A stretch of 64,000 bases of DNA, from positions 6,218,001 to 6,282,000 of the forward strand of contig NZ_CP045309.1 of the NCBI RefSeq assembly GCF_009671205.1. Direction: 5' to 3'. The translations under genes and the position numbers were made by a program. Each line of letters begins with the position of its first letter. The stretch's first letter is position 1. Source of the stretch: Micromonospora terminaliae (lineage in GTDB: Bacteria; Actinomycetota; Actinomycetes; Mycobacteriales; Micromonosporaceae). Shown piece after piece: positions 33,882 to 43,237 of this stretch. Below the pieces are notes generated by a model. It was not told where the DNA came from, searched no databases, and saw nothing but the letters and a program-made list of their open reading frames with translations.

Positions 33882-34826
33882 ATGAGCGAGCAGACCGAAA
33901 CCCGCAAGCAGCGCGCCGCCCGCCGGGCCGGTGAGTTCCCGCCCGCCCCGGAGGCGCTGGCCGTGCCCGTGCTGGACAGCCACACCCACCTCGACATCAC
34001 GGTCAGCGAATACGGCGTGCCCCTGCGAAGCGCGAGGAGTGAGCCGGGGTTGCGAGCCCCGCAGTCGCGAGCGAACAGCGGCCCAGCCCCGGCCGACGAC
34101 CCGGTGGCGGCGGCGATCGCGGTGGCCGCCGGGGTCGGCGTGGACCGGCTCGTGCAGGTCGGCGTGGACGTCGAGTCGTCCCGGTGGGGCGCCGACGTCG
34201 CCGAGCGCTACGGCGCGGTCCTGGCCACCGTGGCCCTGCACCCGAACGAGGCGCCGCGCCTGCCCGACCTGGACGAGGCGCTGCGCCAGATCGAGGCCCT
34301 CGCCGGCCGGGAGCGGGTCCGCGGCATCGGCGAGACCGGGATGGACTTCTTCCGCACCGGCGACGAGGGGCGGGCCGCGCAGGAGGAGAGCTTTCGGGCG
34401 CACATCGCCATCGCCAAGCGGTACGGCAAGGCGCTGGTCATCCACGACCGGGACGCGCACGCCGACGTGCTGCGGGTCCTCGACGACGAGGGCGCCCCGG
34501 ACACCGTGGTGCTGCACTGCTTCTCCGGCGACGCCGACTTCGCCCGCGAGTGCGTCCGCCGCGGCTACCTGCTCAGCTTCGCCGGCACGGTCACCTTCGG
34601 CAGCGCGTCGGCGCTCCGCGAGGCCGCCGCCGTCACCCCGCCCGGGCAACTGCTGGTCGAGACCGACGCGCCGTACCTGACGCCGATGCCGCACCGCGGG
34701 CGGCCGAACGCCTCGTACCTGATCCCGCTGACCGTGCGGTTCCTGGCCGAGACCACCGGCGCCGACCTCGACGAGCTGTGCGCGGCCATCTCCGCGACCG
34801 GCGAGCGCGCCTTCGGGCCGTGGTGA
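33882..34826 (+). CDS. tatD: TatD family metal-dependent hydrolase
   Basis: A 314-aa TIM-barrel DNase/hydrolase. Metal ligands are seen in DSHTHLDI, the [10 protein letters not shown] glutamate, [18 protein letters not shown] and ETDAPYLTP. It belongs to the TatD 3'-5' exonuclease family. Between the first motif and the second strand there is an extra segment ([19 protein letters not shown]) encoded by a dispersed DNA repeat at 34030-34070, so the gene carries an in-frame insertion in a loop. ATG 33882 is used; the ribosome site is unclear. It heads the tatD-rsmA-ispE-ABC-F run. Confidence 0.88.
   Translation: MSEQTETRKQRAARRAGEFPPAPEALAVPVLDSHTHLDITVSEYGVPLRSARSEPGLRAPQSRANSGPAPADDPVAAAIAVAAGVGVDRLVQVGVDVESSRWGADVAERYGAVLATVALHPNEAPRLPDLDEALRQIEALAGRERVRGIGETGMDFFRTGDEGRAAQEESFRAHIAIAKRYGKALVIHDRDAHADVLRVLDDEGAPDTVVLHCFSGDADFARECVRRGYLLSFAGTVTFGSASALREAAAVTPPGQLLVETDAPYLTPMPHRGRPNASYLIPLTVRFLAETTGADLDELCAAISATGERAFGPW
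34030..34070. repeat. dispersed repeat inserted in frame in tatD
   Basis: This matches the repeat at 16060-16098 apart from an extra CGGGG here, which pairs with the following CCCCG to give a small hairpin. The insertion keeps the tatD frame and adds about 20 residues in a surface loop. Confidence 0.8.
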
Positions 34827-34839
34827 AAGGATGCCCGGC

Positions 34840-35709
34840 GTGACCGGACTCCTCGGCCCGGCGGAGATCCGGGAGCTCGCCGCGCGGCTCGGCGTGACGC
34901 CGACCAAGAAGCTCGGCCAGAACTTCGTGCACGACCCGAACACCGTGCGCCGGATCGTCACCACGGCCGGCCTCGCCCCGGACGACGTGGCGCTGGAGGT
35001 CGGCCCCGGGCTCGGCTCGCTCACCCTGGCGCTGCTGCCGGTGGCCGCGCACGTGCACGCCGTGGAACTCGACCGGGCCCTGGCCGCCGCGCTGCCGGAC
35101 ACCGCCGCCCGGTTCGCCGGCCCCGACGCCGCCCGGCTCACCGTGCACCCCGCCGACGCGCTGCGGGTCACCGCCGCCGAGCTGGCCGACCCGGCGCCGA
35201 CCGCGCTGGTCGCGAACCTGCCGTACAACGTGGCCGTGCCCGTGGTCCTGCACCTGCTCGCCGAGCTGCCCACCCTGCGCCACGGCCTCGTGATGGTGCA
35301 GAAGGAGGTCGCCGACCGGCTCGTCGCCGGTCCCGGCTCCAAGGTGTACGGCGTCCCGTCGGTCAAGCTCGCCTGGTACGCCCGCTCCCGGGCCGCCGGC
35401 AAGGTGCCGCCGAACGTCTTCTGGCCGGTGCCGAACGTCGACTCCGGGCTGGTCGCCTTCACCCGGCGCGAGCCGCCCCGCGCCGACGTACCCCGGGAGG
35501 CCGTCTTCGCGGTGGTCGACGCGGCGTTCGCGCAGCGCCGCAAGACCCTGCGCGCCGCCCTCGCCGGGTGGGCCGGCGGCGCGGACCGGGCCGCCGCGGC
35601 GCTCACCGCCGCCGGTGTGGACCCCGGCGCGCGCGGGGAGTCACTCACCGTGGAGCAGTTCGCGGCCATCGCCGCGTCGGCCCCGGCCGCCTCCGCCGCC
35701 GCCCAGTAG
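34840..35709 (+). CDS. rsmA: 16S rRNA (A1518/A1519-N6)-dimethyltransferase
   Basis: A 289-aa KsgA/RsmA enzyme. The N-terminal [18 protein letters not shown]-binding [14 protein letters not shown], catalytic NLPYNV and the later [11 protein letters not shown] all match. It dimethylates two adjacent adenines near the 3' end of 16S rRNA. GTG 34840 is chosen because GAAAGG sits nine bases upstream; ATG 34831 abuts the ribosome site. It lies 13 bp after tatD, likely co-transcribed. Confidence 0.95.
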   Translation: MTGLLGPAEIRELAARLGVTPTKKLGQNFVHDPNTVRRIVTTAGLAPDDVALEVGPGLGSLTLALLPVAAHVHAVELDRALAAALPDTAARFAGPDAARLTVHPADALRVTAAELADPAPTALVANLPYNVAVPVVLHLLAELPTLRHGLVMVQKEVADRLVAGPGSKVYGVPSVKLAWYARSRAAGKVPPNVFWPVPNVDSGLVAFTRREPPRADVPREAVFAVVDAAFAQRRKTLRAALAGWAGGADRAAAALTAAGVDPGARGESLTVEQFAAIAASAPAASAAAQ

Positions 35710-35712
35710 GCT
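35707..35712 (+). promoter_or_regulatory. -10-like TAGGCT overlapping the rsmA stop
   Basis: TAGGCT overlaps the TAG of rsmA. It could start a transcript about 27 nt before the 16-codon ORF that overlaps ispE. No convincing -35 was found. Confidence 0.35.
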
Positions 35713-35745
35713 GGCGCCGTTGCCCACCCCGCCGAGGAGCTGACC

Positions 35746-35796
35746 GTGCAGAAGCCGTTCGACATCCGCCTGCGCCCGCGGGACATCGCCCCGTGA
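35746..35796 (+). CDS. 16-codon ORF translationally coupled to ispE
   Basis: GTG 35746 follows GAGGAG (35734-35739) and opens a 16-residue peptide, VQKPFDIRLRPRDIAP. Its TGA (35794-35796) overlaps the ispE GTG (35793-35795) as GTGA. ispE itself has no ribosome-binding site, so its translation may depend on termination of this short ORF. The peptide may have no function of its own. It could also be the relic of a longer gene. Confidence 0.5.
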   Translation: MQKPFDIRLRPRDIAP

Positions 35797-36746
35797 CCGA
35801 GGCCTGGCGACCGGACGACGAGGACGGGCAGCGGCGCGGGGCCAGCGGCCCGGTGAAGGTGCGGGTGCCGGCCAAGGTCAACCTGCACCTCGGGGTGGGG
35901 CCGCTGCGCCGCGACGGCTACCACGAGCTGAACACCGTCTACCACGCGATCTCGATCTACGACGAGCTGACCGCCCGCCGGGGCGACACGCTCACCCTCA
36001 CCATGGAGGGCGAGGGCGCCGGCGAGCTGGCGCTGGACGACACCAACCTGGTGATCCGGGCCGCCCACGCCCTCGCCGGCTACGCGGGTGTCCTGCCGCA
36101 CGCCCGGCTGCACCTGCGCAAGCAGATCCCGCTCGCCGGTGGGCTGGCCGGTGGCAGCGCCGACGCGGCCGCCGCGCTGGTCGCCTGCGACGCGCTCTGG
36201 GGCACCGGGCTGTCCCGCGACGAACTCGCCGGGATCGCCGCCGACCTGGGCTCCGACGTGCCGTTCCTGATCCACGGCGGCACCGCGCTGGGCACCGGGC
36301 GGGGCGAGGCGGTCAGCCCGGTGCTGGCCCGCCCCACCTCCTGGCACTGGGTGGTGGCCGTCGCCGACGGCGGCCTCTCCACGCCGGCCGCCTACCGGGA
36401 GCTGGACCGGCTCCGCGACGCCGGCACCGCGGGCGAGCCCCTGGGCAGCACCGACGGGCTGCTCGGCGCGCTGCGCCAGCGCGACCCGAGGGTGCTCGCC
36501 GCCGCCCTCGGCAACGACCTCCAGGCCGCCGCGCTGACCATGCGCCCGGCGCTGGCCGAGACGCTCAAGGCGGGGGAGGCGGCCGGAGCGCTCGCCGGAC
36601 TCGTCTCCGGCTCCGGCCCCACCTGCGTCTTCCTCGCCACCGACGAGGCGCACGCCGGCCGGATCGCCGCCGACCTGGCCGCCGCGGGCGTCTGCCGGGA
36701 CGCCCGGGTCGCGCACGGCCCGGTCCCCGGCGCCCGCGTCGCCTGA
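35793..36746 (+). CDS. ispE: 4-diphosphocytidyl-2-C-methyl-D-erythritol kinase
   Basis: A 317-aa GHMP kinase of the MEP isoprenoid pathway, phosphorylating CDP-ME at the 2-hydroxyl. Marks are VPAKVNLHLGVGPLRRDGYHEL at the N-terminus, the glycine-rich ATP loop PLAGGLAGGSADAAAAL, LGSDVPFLIHGGTALGTGRGE and the C-terminal SGSGPTCVF. The start overlaps the 16-codon ORF. The rsmA-ispE-ABC-F order is typical for actinobacteria. Confidence 0.95.
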   Translation: MTEAWRPDDEDGQRRGASGPVKVRVPAKVNLHLGVGPLRRDGYHELNTVYHAISIYDELTARRGDTLTLTMEGEGAGELALDDTNLVIRAAHALAGYAGVLPHARLHLRKQIPLAGGLAGGSADAAAALVACDALWGTGLSRDELAGIAADLGSDVPFLIHGGTALGTGRGEAVSPVLARPTSWHWVVAVADGGLSTPAAYRELDRLRDAGTAGEPLGSTDGLLGALRQRDPRVLAAALGNDLQAAALTMRPALAETLKAGEAAGALAGLVSGSGPTCVFLATDEAHAGRIAADLAAAGVCRDARVAHGPVPGARVA

Positions 36747-36822
36747 GGCGCGACGGCCGGCCGCGTACCCTTGAGTCGGGCGTCCCGGGCACCGGGGCGC
36801 CTTGATCATGAAAGGTGGGTTC

Positions 36823-38622
<1,800 letters not shown>

Positions 38623-38714
38623 CCCGCCCGGGGTGGGGGGTGTGCGGCGTCACTGACGGGCGTGCGGGACAATCGCAGGCGACCCCTCTTCCGTTCGGTC
38701 TTGGAGACGCACAG

Positions 38715-39170
38715 ATGGCCCACACCCCCGTCAACCACCCCGCGCGGCCTGTCTACCGGGCGATCGGCGGGCTCGTTGGTCTGTACTTCATCGTCTTCGG
38801 CGTGCTCGGCATCATCACCAGCGCCGGCGACGACGTCCTCGCCCAGGACGACACCAAGGTCCTCGGCCAGGGCACCAACCTCGGCTTCTCGATGCTCGTG
38901 ATCCTGCTCGGCGTCGCGATCCTGATCGGCACCGCGATCGGCCGCAACCTCGACGTGGCGATCAACCAGTGGCTGGCCTACGCCCTCATGGCCCTGGGTC
39001 TGGCCGAGCTGGCGTTCCTGCACACCGACGCCAACATCTTCAACTTCTCGATCATGACCGACATCGTGGTGCTCACCCTCTCCCTGGTGCTCCTGATGGT
39101 CGGCATGTACGGCAAGGTCGGCAGCGACGAGGAGCACGAGGCCTGGCAGAAGGCCCGGCTGGTGCTCTGA
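38715..39170 (+). CDS. DUF4383 four-helix membrane protein (copy 1)
   Basis: A 151-aa protein with four predicted membrane helices, beginning with the family motif VNHPARPVYRAIGGLVGLYFIVFG and including HTDANIFNFSIMTDIVVLTL. DUF4383 proteins have no assigned function. It is followed by a paralog 116 bp away, across a terminator, so each has its own promoter. GACAAT at 38668-38673 is a candidate -10. Confidence 0.85.
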   Translation: MAHTPVNHPARPVYRAIGGLVGLYFIVFGVLGIITSAGDDVLAQDDTKVLGQGTNLGFSMLVILLGVAILIGTAIGRNLDVAINQWLAYALMALGLAELAFLHTDANIFNFSIMTDIVVLTLSLVLLMVGMYGKVGSDEEHEAWQKARLVL

Positions 39171-39184
39171 CCCGCACCCGTTCC

Positions 39185-39212
39185 CGAAGGCCCGGCGCCC
39201 GCCGGGCCTTCG
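39185..39212 (+). terminator. terminator between the DUF4383 paralogs
   Basis: CGAAGGCCCGGCG (39185-39197) and its exact complement at 39200-39212 are followed by GCGTTTT, a good intrinsic terminator. Confidence 0.8.
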
Positions 39213-39286
39213 GCGTTTTCCGGGGACGGGAGCGGGCGGCACGAGGGACAATTGCGCCAAAACCAGTCACCCGACCGGAGGCTCCC

Positions 39287-39760
39287 ATGGCGCACTTCCC
39301 GGTGAACCACCCCGCACGGCCGCTCTACCGGATCCTGTCCGGGCTCATCGGCCTCTACATCCTGGTCTTCGGCGTCTACGGCGTCTTCGAGACCTGGGGC
39401 GAAGGGCTCTTCAGCCGGGAGAACACCTCGGCCCTCGGCCTCCGCACCAACCTGGCGTTCGCCCTGGTCTCCGTGGTCTTCGGCGCCTTCCTCATCATCG
39501 GCGCGTCCCGCCGCGGCAACCTCGGCCACTACATGAACCTGACCGCCGGGGCGGTCTTCCTGGTCACCGGCATCCTCATGATGGCCGTGCTGCAGACCTC
39601 GGCGAACTTCCTCAACTTCGGGATGTCGACCGTGCTCATCTCGCTGGTGTTCGGGCTGATCCTGCTCGCCACCGGCCTCTACGACAAGGTCGGCACCGAC
39701 GAGCACGCCGCCGAGGAACGGCGCCGCCGCAACCACCCCGTCGCCGACGCCCACCGCTGA
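39287..39760 (+). CDS. DUF4383 four-helix membrane protein (copy 2)
   Basis: A 157-aa paralog of the preceding gene. It shares VNHPARPLYRILSGLIGLYILVFG, the central LRTNLAF and TSANFLNFGMSTVLISL regions, and the ending YDKVGTDEHAAEE. A Lys/Arg-rich tail with His differs. CGGAGG precedes ATG 39287, and a GGGACAAT upstream resembles the one before copy 1, consistent with duplication of gene plus promoter. Convergent with the TetR gene, eight bases apart. Confidence 0.85.
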   Translation: MAHFPVNHPARPLYRILSGLIGLYILVFGVYGVFETWGEGLFSRENTSALGLRTNLAFALVSVVFGAFLIIGASRRGNLGHYMNLTAGAVFLVTGILMMAVLQTSANFLNFGMSTVLISLVFGLILLATGLYDKVGTDEHAAEERRRRNHPVADAHR

Positions 39761-39767
39761 ACGCGGC

Positions 39768-40451
39768 TCAGCCCCGCTTGCGGACCGTGATCAGACCCGG
39801 CTTCGCCTCGAGGTGCGACAGGCCGTTCCAGGCCAGGTTCACGAGGTGCGCCGCCACCGTCTCCTTCCGCGGCTTACGCACCTCCAACCACCAGCGCCCG
39901 GTCAGCGCCACCATGCCCACCAGCGCCTGCGAATACAGCTCCGCCAGCTTCGGGTCGTAGCCCCGGCTGGAGAACTCCGCGCCCAGGATGTGCTCCACCT
40001 GGTGCGCCACGTCGTTCATCACGCTGCTGAAGTTGCCCGTCGCCGACATCAACGGCGACTCGCGGACCAGCACCCGGAAACCGCTGGTCTCCTCCTCGAT
40101 GTACGTCAGCAGGGTCAACGCCGCCTGCTCCAGCAGCTCCCGCGGATGCCCCGCCGTCAACGCCGTGGTGATCCGGTCCAGCAGCGAGCGGACCTCCCGG
40201 TCCACCACCACCGCGTAGAGCCCCTCCTTGCCGCCGAAGTGCTCGTAGACCACCGGCTTGGAGACCTTCGCGCGGGCCGCCACCTCCTCGATCGAGGTGG
40301 CGTCGAACCCGCGCTCGGCGAAGATCTGCCGGGCGATCGAGATCAACTGCTCGCGCCGCTGGGTCGCGGACATCCGTACCCGGGAGGGCTTTGCCGCCGG
40401 GACGGCCCGCCGCCGGGCGGTGCTGGCGTCGCTGCCGGGAACGTCGGTCAC
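39768..40451 (-). CDS. TetR family transcriptional regulator
   Basis: A 227-aa TetR repressor. The HTH region (about 30-75) reads QRREQLISIARQIFAERGFDATSIEEVAARAKVSKPVVYEHFGGKE, followed by an all-helical ligand domain. It lies 41 bp downstream of the desaturase gene on the same strand, so it is probably co-transcribed and may sense acyl-CoA or fatty acid to control membrane unsaturation, as DesT-type regulators do (inference). GTG 40451 is used; ATG 40460 is possible. Confidence 0.88.
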   Translation of the reverse strand: MTDVPGSDASTARRRAVPAAKPSRVRMSATQRREQLISIARQIFAERGFDATSIEEVAARAKVSKPVVYEHFGGKEGLYAVVVDREVRSLLDRITTALTAGHPRELLEQAALTLLTYIEEETSGFRVLVRESPLMSATGNFSSVMNDVAHQVEHILGAEFSSRGYDPKLAELYSQALVGMVALTGRWWLEVRKPRKETVAAHLVNLAWNGLSHLEAKPGLITVRKRG

Positions 40452-40492
40452 CCGGCCCATCCTGCCAAACCCGCCCCTCGTCGATCGACCGG

Positions 40493-41464
40493 TTACCGCG
40501 CCGGCCGGCCGCGCACCCGCCCCGGCTCCACCAGCTTCGCCGTGATCCGCTCCGGCTTCGGCCACCGCACCGACCAGGCCGCACCCGCCCTCTCCAGCAG
40601 CCAGATCACCCGCGCCGACGGATCCACCTGCCCCCGCAGCACGCCGTGCCGCGCGCTGGTCGGCTCCGCGTGGTGCAGGTTGTGCCAGCTCTCCCCGAAC
40701 GACAGCAGGGCCAGCGGCCAGAAGTTCGACGCGCGGTCGCCCTGCCGCACCGCGAACGGGCGCTCACCGTAGACGTGGCAGACCGAGTTGATCGACCAGG
40801 TGACGTGGTGCAGCAGCGCGATCCGGACCAGGCCGCCCCAGAAGAACGCGGTCAGGGCGCCCCGCCACGACCCGGTGAGCAGGCCGCCCATCGCCGCCGG
40901 CCCCAGCACCGACACCACCACGAGCACCGGGAACAGCCGGTCCACGCGGCGGGTGACCGGATCGGCCAGCAGATCCGGCGCGAATCGCTCCCGGTTCGAC
41001 AGCTCGCGGTTGAACAACCAGCCGACGTGCGCGTGGAACAGACCCTTGGTCAGCCCACCGATGCTCTCCCCGAACCGCCACGGCGAGTGCGGGTCGCCCT
41101 CCTGGTCGGAGAACGCGTGATGCCGCCGGTGATCGGCCACCCACTGGATGATCTCGCCCTGCACGGCGAACGAACCCGCCACCGCCAGGGTGGCCCGCAG
41201 CCACGGTTTCGCCTTGAACGAGCCGTGGGTGAAGTAGCGGTGGTAGCCGACGGTGATGCCGAGGCCGGACAGCACGTACCAGAACGCGGCCACCAGCACG
41301 TCCGTCCAGCCCAGCCAGCCGCCCCAGGCCACCGGCACGGCGGCCAGCAGGGCGAGGAACGGGACGACCACGAAGGCCCACAGGGCGATCAGGATGCCGC
41401 GGGACTGGTGGCCCTGGGTCAGTGGCTTCGGCCCGCTGTCCGGGCCGGTCAGGGTGGTCGACAT
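40493..41464 (-). CDS. acyl-CoA desaturase (delta-9 type)
   Basis: A 323-aa integral membrane di-iron desaturase. All three histidine boxes are present: HRYFTH, HRRHH and HNLHH, with an extra conserved His near the third. Four membrane helices flank them. It introduces a cis double bond in acyl-CoA or acyl-phospholipid using oxygen and a reductase partner that is not encoded here. ATG 41464 has GGGAGG upstream. The TetR gene follows. Confidence 0.93.
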   Translation of the reverse strand: MSTTLTGPDSGPKPLTQGHQSRGILIALWAFVVVPFLALLAAVPVAWGGWLGWTDVLVAAFWYVLSGLGITVGYHRYFTHGSFKAKPWLRATLAVAGSFAVQGEIIQWVADHRRHHAFSDQEGDPHSPWRFGESIGGLTKGLFHAHVGWLFNRELSNRERFAPDLLADPVTRRVDRLFPVLVVVSVLGPAAMGGLLTGSWRGALTAFFWGGLVRIALLHHVTWSINSVCHVYGERPFAVRQGDRASNFWPLALLSFGESWHNLHHAEPTSARHGVLRGQVDPSARVIWLLERAGAAWSVRWPKPERITAKLVEPGRVRGRPAR

Positions 41465-41573
41465 GGCACCTCCCAGTGGTACGGGCTACGCCTACGTCAC
41501 CGTAACCAGGAACGGTCTAGATCGCAGCGGACACGTCAACTCGTCGATGGCTGGACCTGTCGTACGCCCGTCC

Positions 41574-41579
41574 TAACCT
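41574..41579 (+). promoter_or_regulatory. -10 hexamer of probable leaderless HTH/LAGLIDADG-like gene
   Basis: TAACCT ends six bases before GTG 41586. A weak -35 (TGGACC) is 16 bases further up. Leaderless expression of the two-gene unit is suggested. Confidence 0.5.
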
Positions 41580-41585
41580 GCCGGA

Positions 41586-42305
41586 GTGACCGATCCGCTC
41601 GCCGCCGAGGCGCGCCGCCTGCGCGTCGAGGAACAGCTCTCCGTCGCGCAGATCCGGGCCCGCCTGGGCATCGGCCGCGACCGGACGTACGCGCTGCTGC
41701 GGGGCGTGCCACCACCCGAGTGGACCCGGCGGCCCCGGGCCCGCGACGCGACGGCCGAGCGGCGGCGGGCGCATTCGAAGGCCATGACGGACGCGCGGTG
41801 GGGCGCGTACCGGGCGGCGGGGGACGAGGCGCGGGCGGCGGAACAGGAGCGGGCCGCGAGCGCGGTCGGCGCGCTCGACGACCGCGACCTGCTGATGCTG
41901 GGCGCGGCGATCTACTGGTGCGAGGGAAGCAAGTCCAAGCCGTGGCGTTCCCAGGATCGGCTCGAGTTCGTCAATAGTGACCCGGGACTGCTCGCCCTGT
42001 TCCTCAAGTTTCTGGCCGGGTGTGGGATCGACCGCGACGCGGCGAACTACCGGCTGCTCATCCACGAATCCGCCGATGTCGACGCGGCCATGGGCTGGTG
42101 GATGGAGCGGCTGAGGCTCCCGGTCGAGCGTTTCGCGCGGCCGACCCGCAAGCGGCACAACGTGACGACGGTCCGCCGGAACACAGGCGACGACTACCAC
42201 GGTTGCCTGGTGATTACTGTGCCTCGCAGTCGCCAGCTCTACTGGCGCATCGAGGGCGTGATCGCCGGCATCAGGGCGGCGGTGGAGGGGCTTGCCGGTG
42301 AGTGA
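41586..42305 (+). CDS. HTH plus LAGLIDADG-like domain protein (copy A)
   Basis: 239 aa. An N-terminal helix-turn-helix (about 15-40, LSVAQIRARLGIGRDRTYALL) is followed by a basic helical linker. A C-terminal domain (about 100-235) opens with LMLGAAIYWCEGSKSK, where helix-G-x-x-x-Y-W-x-E-G resembles a LAGLIDADG helix ending in an acidic residue. It continues with EFVNSDPGLLALFLKFLAGCG, LIHESADVDAAMGWW and DYHGCLVITVPRSRQLYW. The pattern is close to single-motif LAGLIDADG domains. No intron or intein is nearby. The next gene is a paralog with an overlapping start. Function unknown; DNA binding or cleavage is inference. Confidence 0.72.
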   Translation: MTDPLAAEARRLRVEEQLSVAQIRARLGIGRDRTYALLRGVPPPEWTRRPRARDATAERRRAHSKAMTDARWGAYRAAGDEARAAEQERAASAVGALDDRDLLMLGAAIYWCEGSKSKPWRSQDRLEFVNSDPGLLALFLKFLAGCGIDRDAANYRLLIHESADVDAAMGWWMERLRLPVERFARPTRKRHNVTTVRRNTGDDYHGCLVITVPRSRQLYWRIEGVIAGIRAAVEGLAGE

Positions 42306-43047
42306 CGATCGGACCGCTCGACGGAGAAACCTCCGGGACGACTTGCAGCGAGCGGCGCATCGGCTGCGGGAAGAGGGACGCACGGTCAACGAGATCGCGG
42401 ATGGGCTCGGAATTGCCAAGTCGACCGCCTACCGCTGGGTGGGGCATCTTCCGCTCGACCGCTCCTCGGCCGCGGCGGTCGAGCGTCGGCACATAGCGGA
42501 CGCACGTCGGACGGTGCACCGCACGGAGCGCCGAAAACTGCGCGAGGAGGTCGAGCGCGAGGCACGGAAGCAGGGGGCCGAGTGGGTCGGTGCGCCGGCA
42601 CTTCGGGAACTGCTGCTTGTCGGCGCGGTGCTCTACTGGTGCGAGGGCACCAAGAGCAAGCCAGCCAATCCCCGCTACGACCTCACCTTCACCAACAGCG
42701 ACATCCGGCTGGTGGAACTCTTCGTTCGATTCGTCGAGGCCACCGGGAGGTCCCGTCAGGAACTCCGGTACCGGGTGAGCATTCACGAGACTGCGGACGC
42801 CGACGCGGCCGGCCGCTGGTGGGCTGCCCAACTGGGTGTGGACTCCGACTCCTTTCAACGGCCGACGCTGAAGCGGCACAACCCGAGGACAGCCCGGACC
42901 AACGTCGGTGCGGACTACCGGGGTTGTCTCGTGGTGCGCGTGCCCCGGTCGCGCGAGCTCTACCTCTGGATGGCGGGCGTGGTGGAGGGGCTGGTTGCCC
43001 TTCACGCCCCCGATCCGAGCCATCGGGAGGTGGACAACAGGCGCTAA
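42298..43047 (+). CDS. HTH plus LAGLIDADG-like domain protein (copy B)
   Basis: A 249-aa paralog of copy A, with GTG 42298 overlapping the upstream stop by 8 bp (GGAGGGG precedes it). The HTH (RTVNEIADGLGIAKSTAYRWV) is better formed than in copy A. The C-terminal domain repeats the same signature: LYWCEGTKSK, TFTNSDIRLVELFVRFVEATG, SIHETADADAAGRWW, LKRHNPRTARTNVGADYRGC and VPRSRELYLW. Several stretches are less GC-rich than the neighbours. It ends 15 bp before tRNA-Gln. Function unknown. Confidence 0.72.
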   Translation: MSDDRTARRRNLRDDLQRAAHRLREEGRTVNEIADGLGIAKSTAYRWVGHLPLDRSSAAAVERRHIADARRTVHRTERRKLREEVEREARKQGAEWVGAPALRELLLVGAVLYWCEGTKSKPANPRYDLTFTNSDIRLVELFVRFVEATGRSRQELRYRVSIHETADADAAGRWWAAQLGVDSDSFQRPTLKRHNPRTARTNVGADYRGCLVVRVPRSRELYLWMAGVVEGLVALHAPDPSHREVDNRR

Positions 43048-43062
43048 GCTGTTGTCGACCCT

Positions 43063-43134
43063 TCGGCCGTGGTGTAACTGGCAACACCCAAGATTTTGGT
43101 TCTTGTGTTTCAGGTTCGAATCCTGGCGGCCGAG
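43063..43134 (+). tRNA. tRNA-Gln(UUG)
   Basis: Acceptor TCGGCCG pairs with CGGCCGA. Anticodon stem CAAGA/TCTTG holds loop TTTTGGT, giving anticodon TTG. The T arm is CAGG-TTCGAAT-CCTG, with G as discriminator and no encoded CCA. It sits 15 bp after copy B. Confidence 0.95.
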
Positions 43135-43237
43135 CAGTTTTCAGGTATAGGCGCCCTTCTTGGGGTATGCGGCGGCCTGCCCGGCGGTCTGGTTAGCATG
43201 GCCGCGAGACTGTCGCCGTCCCGACGGGAGCCACGTC

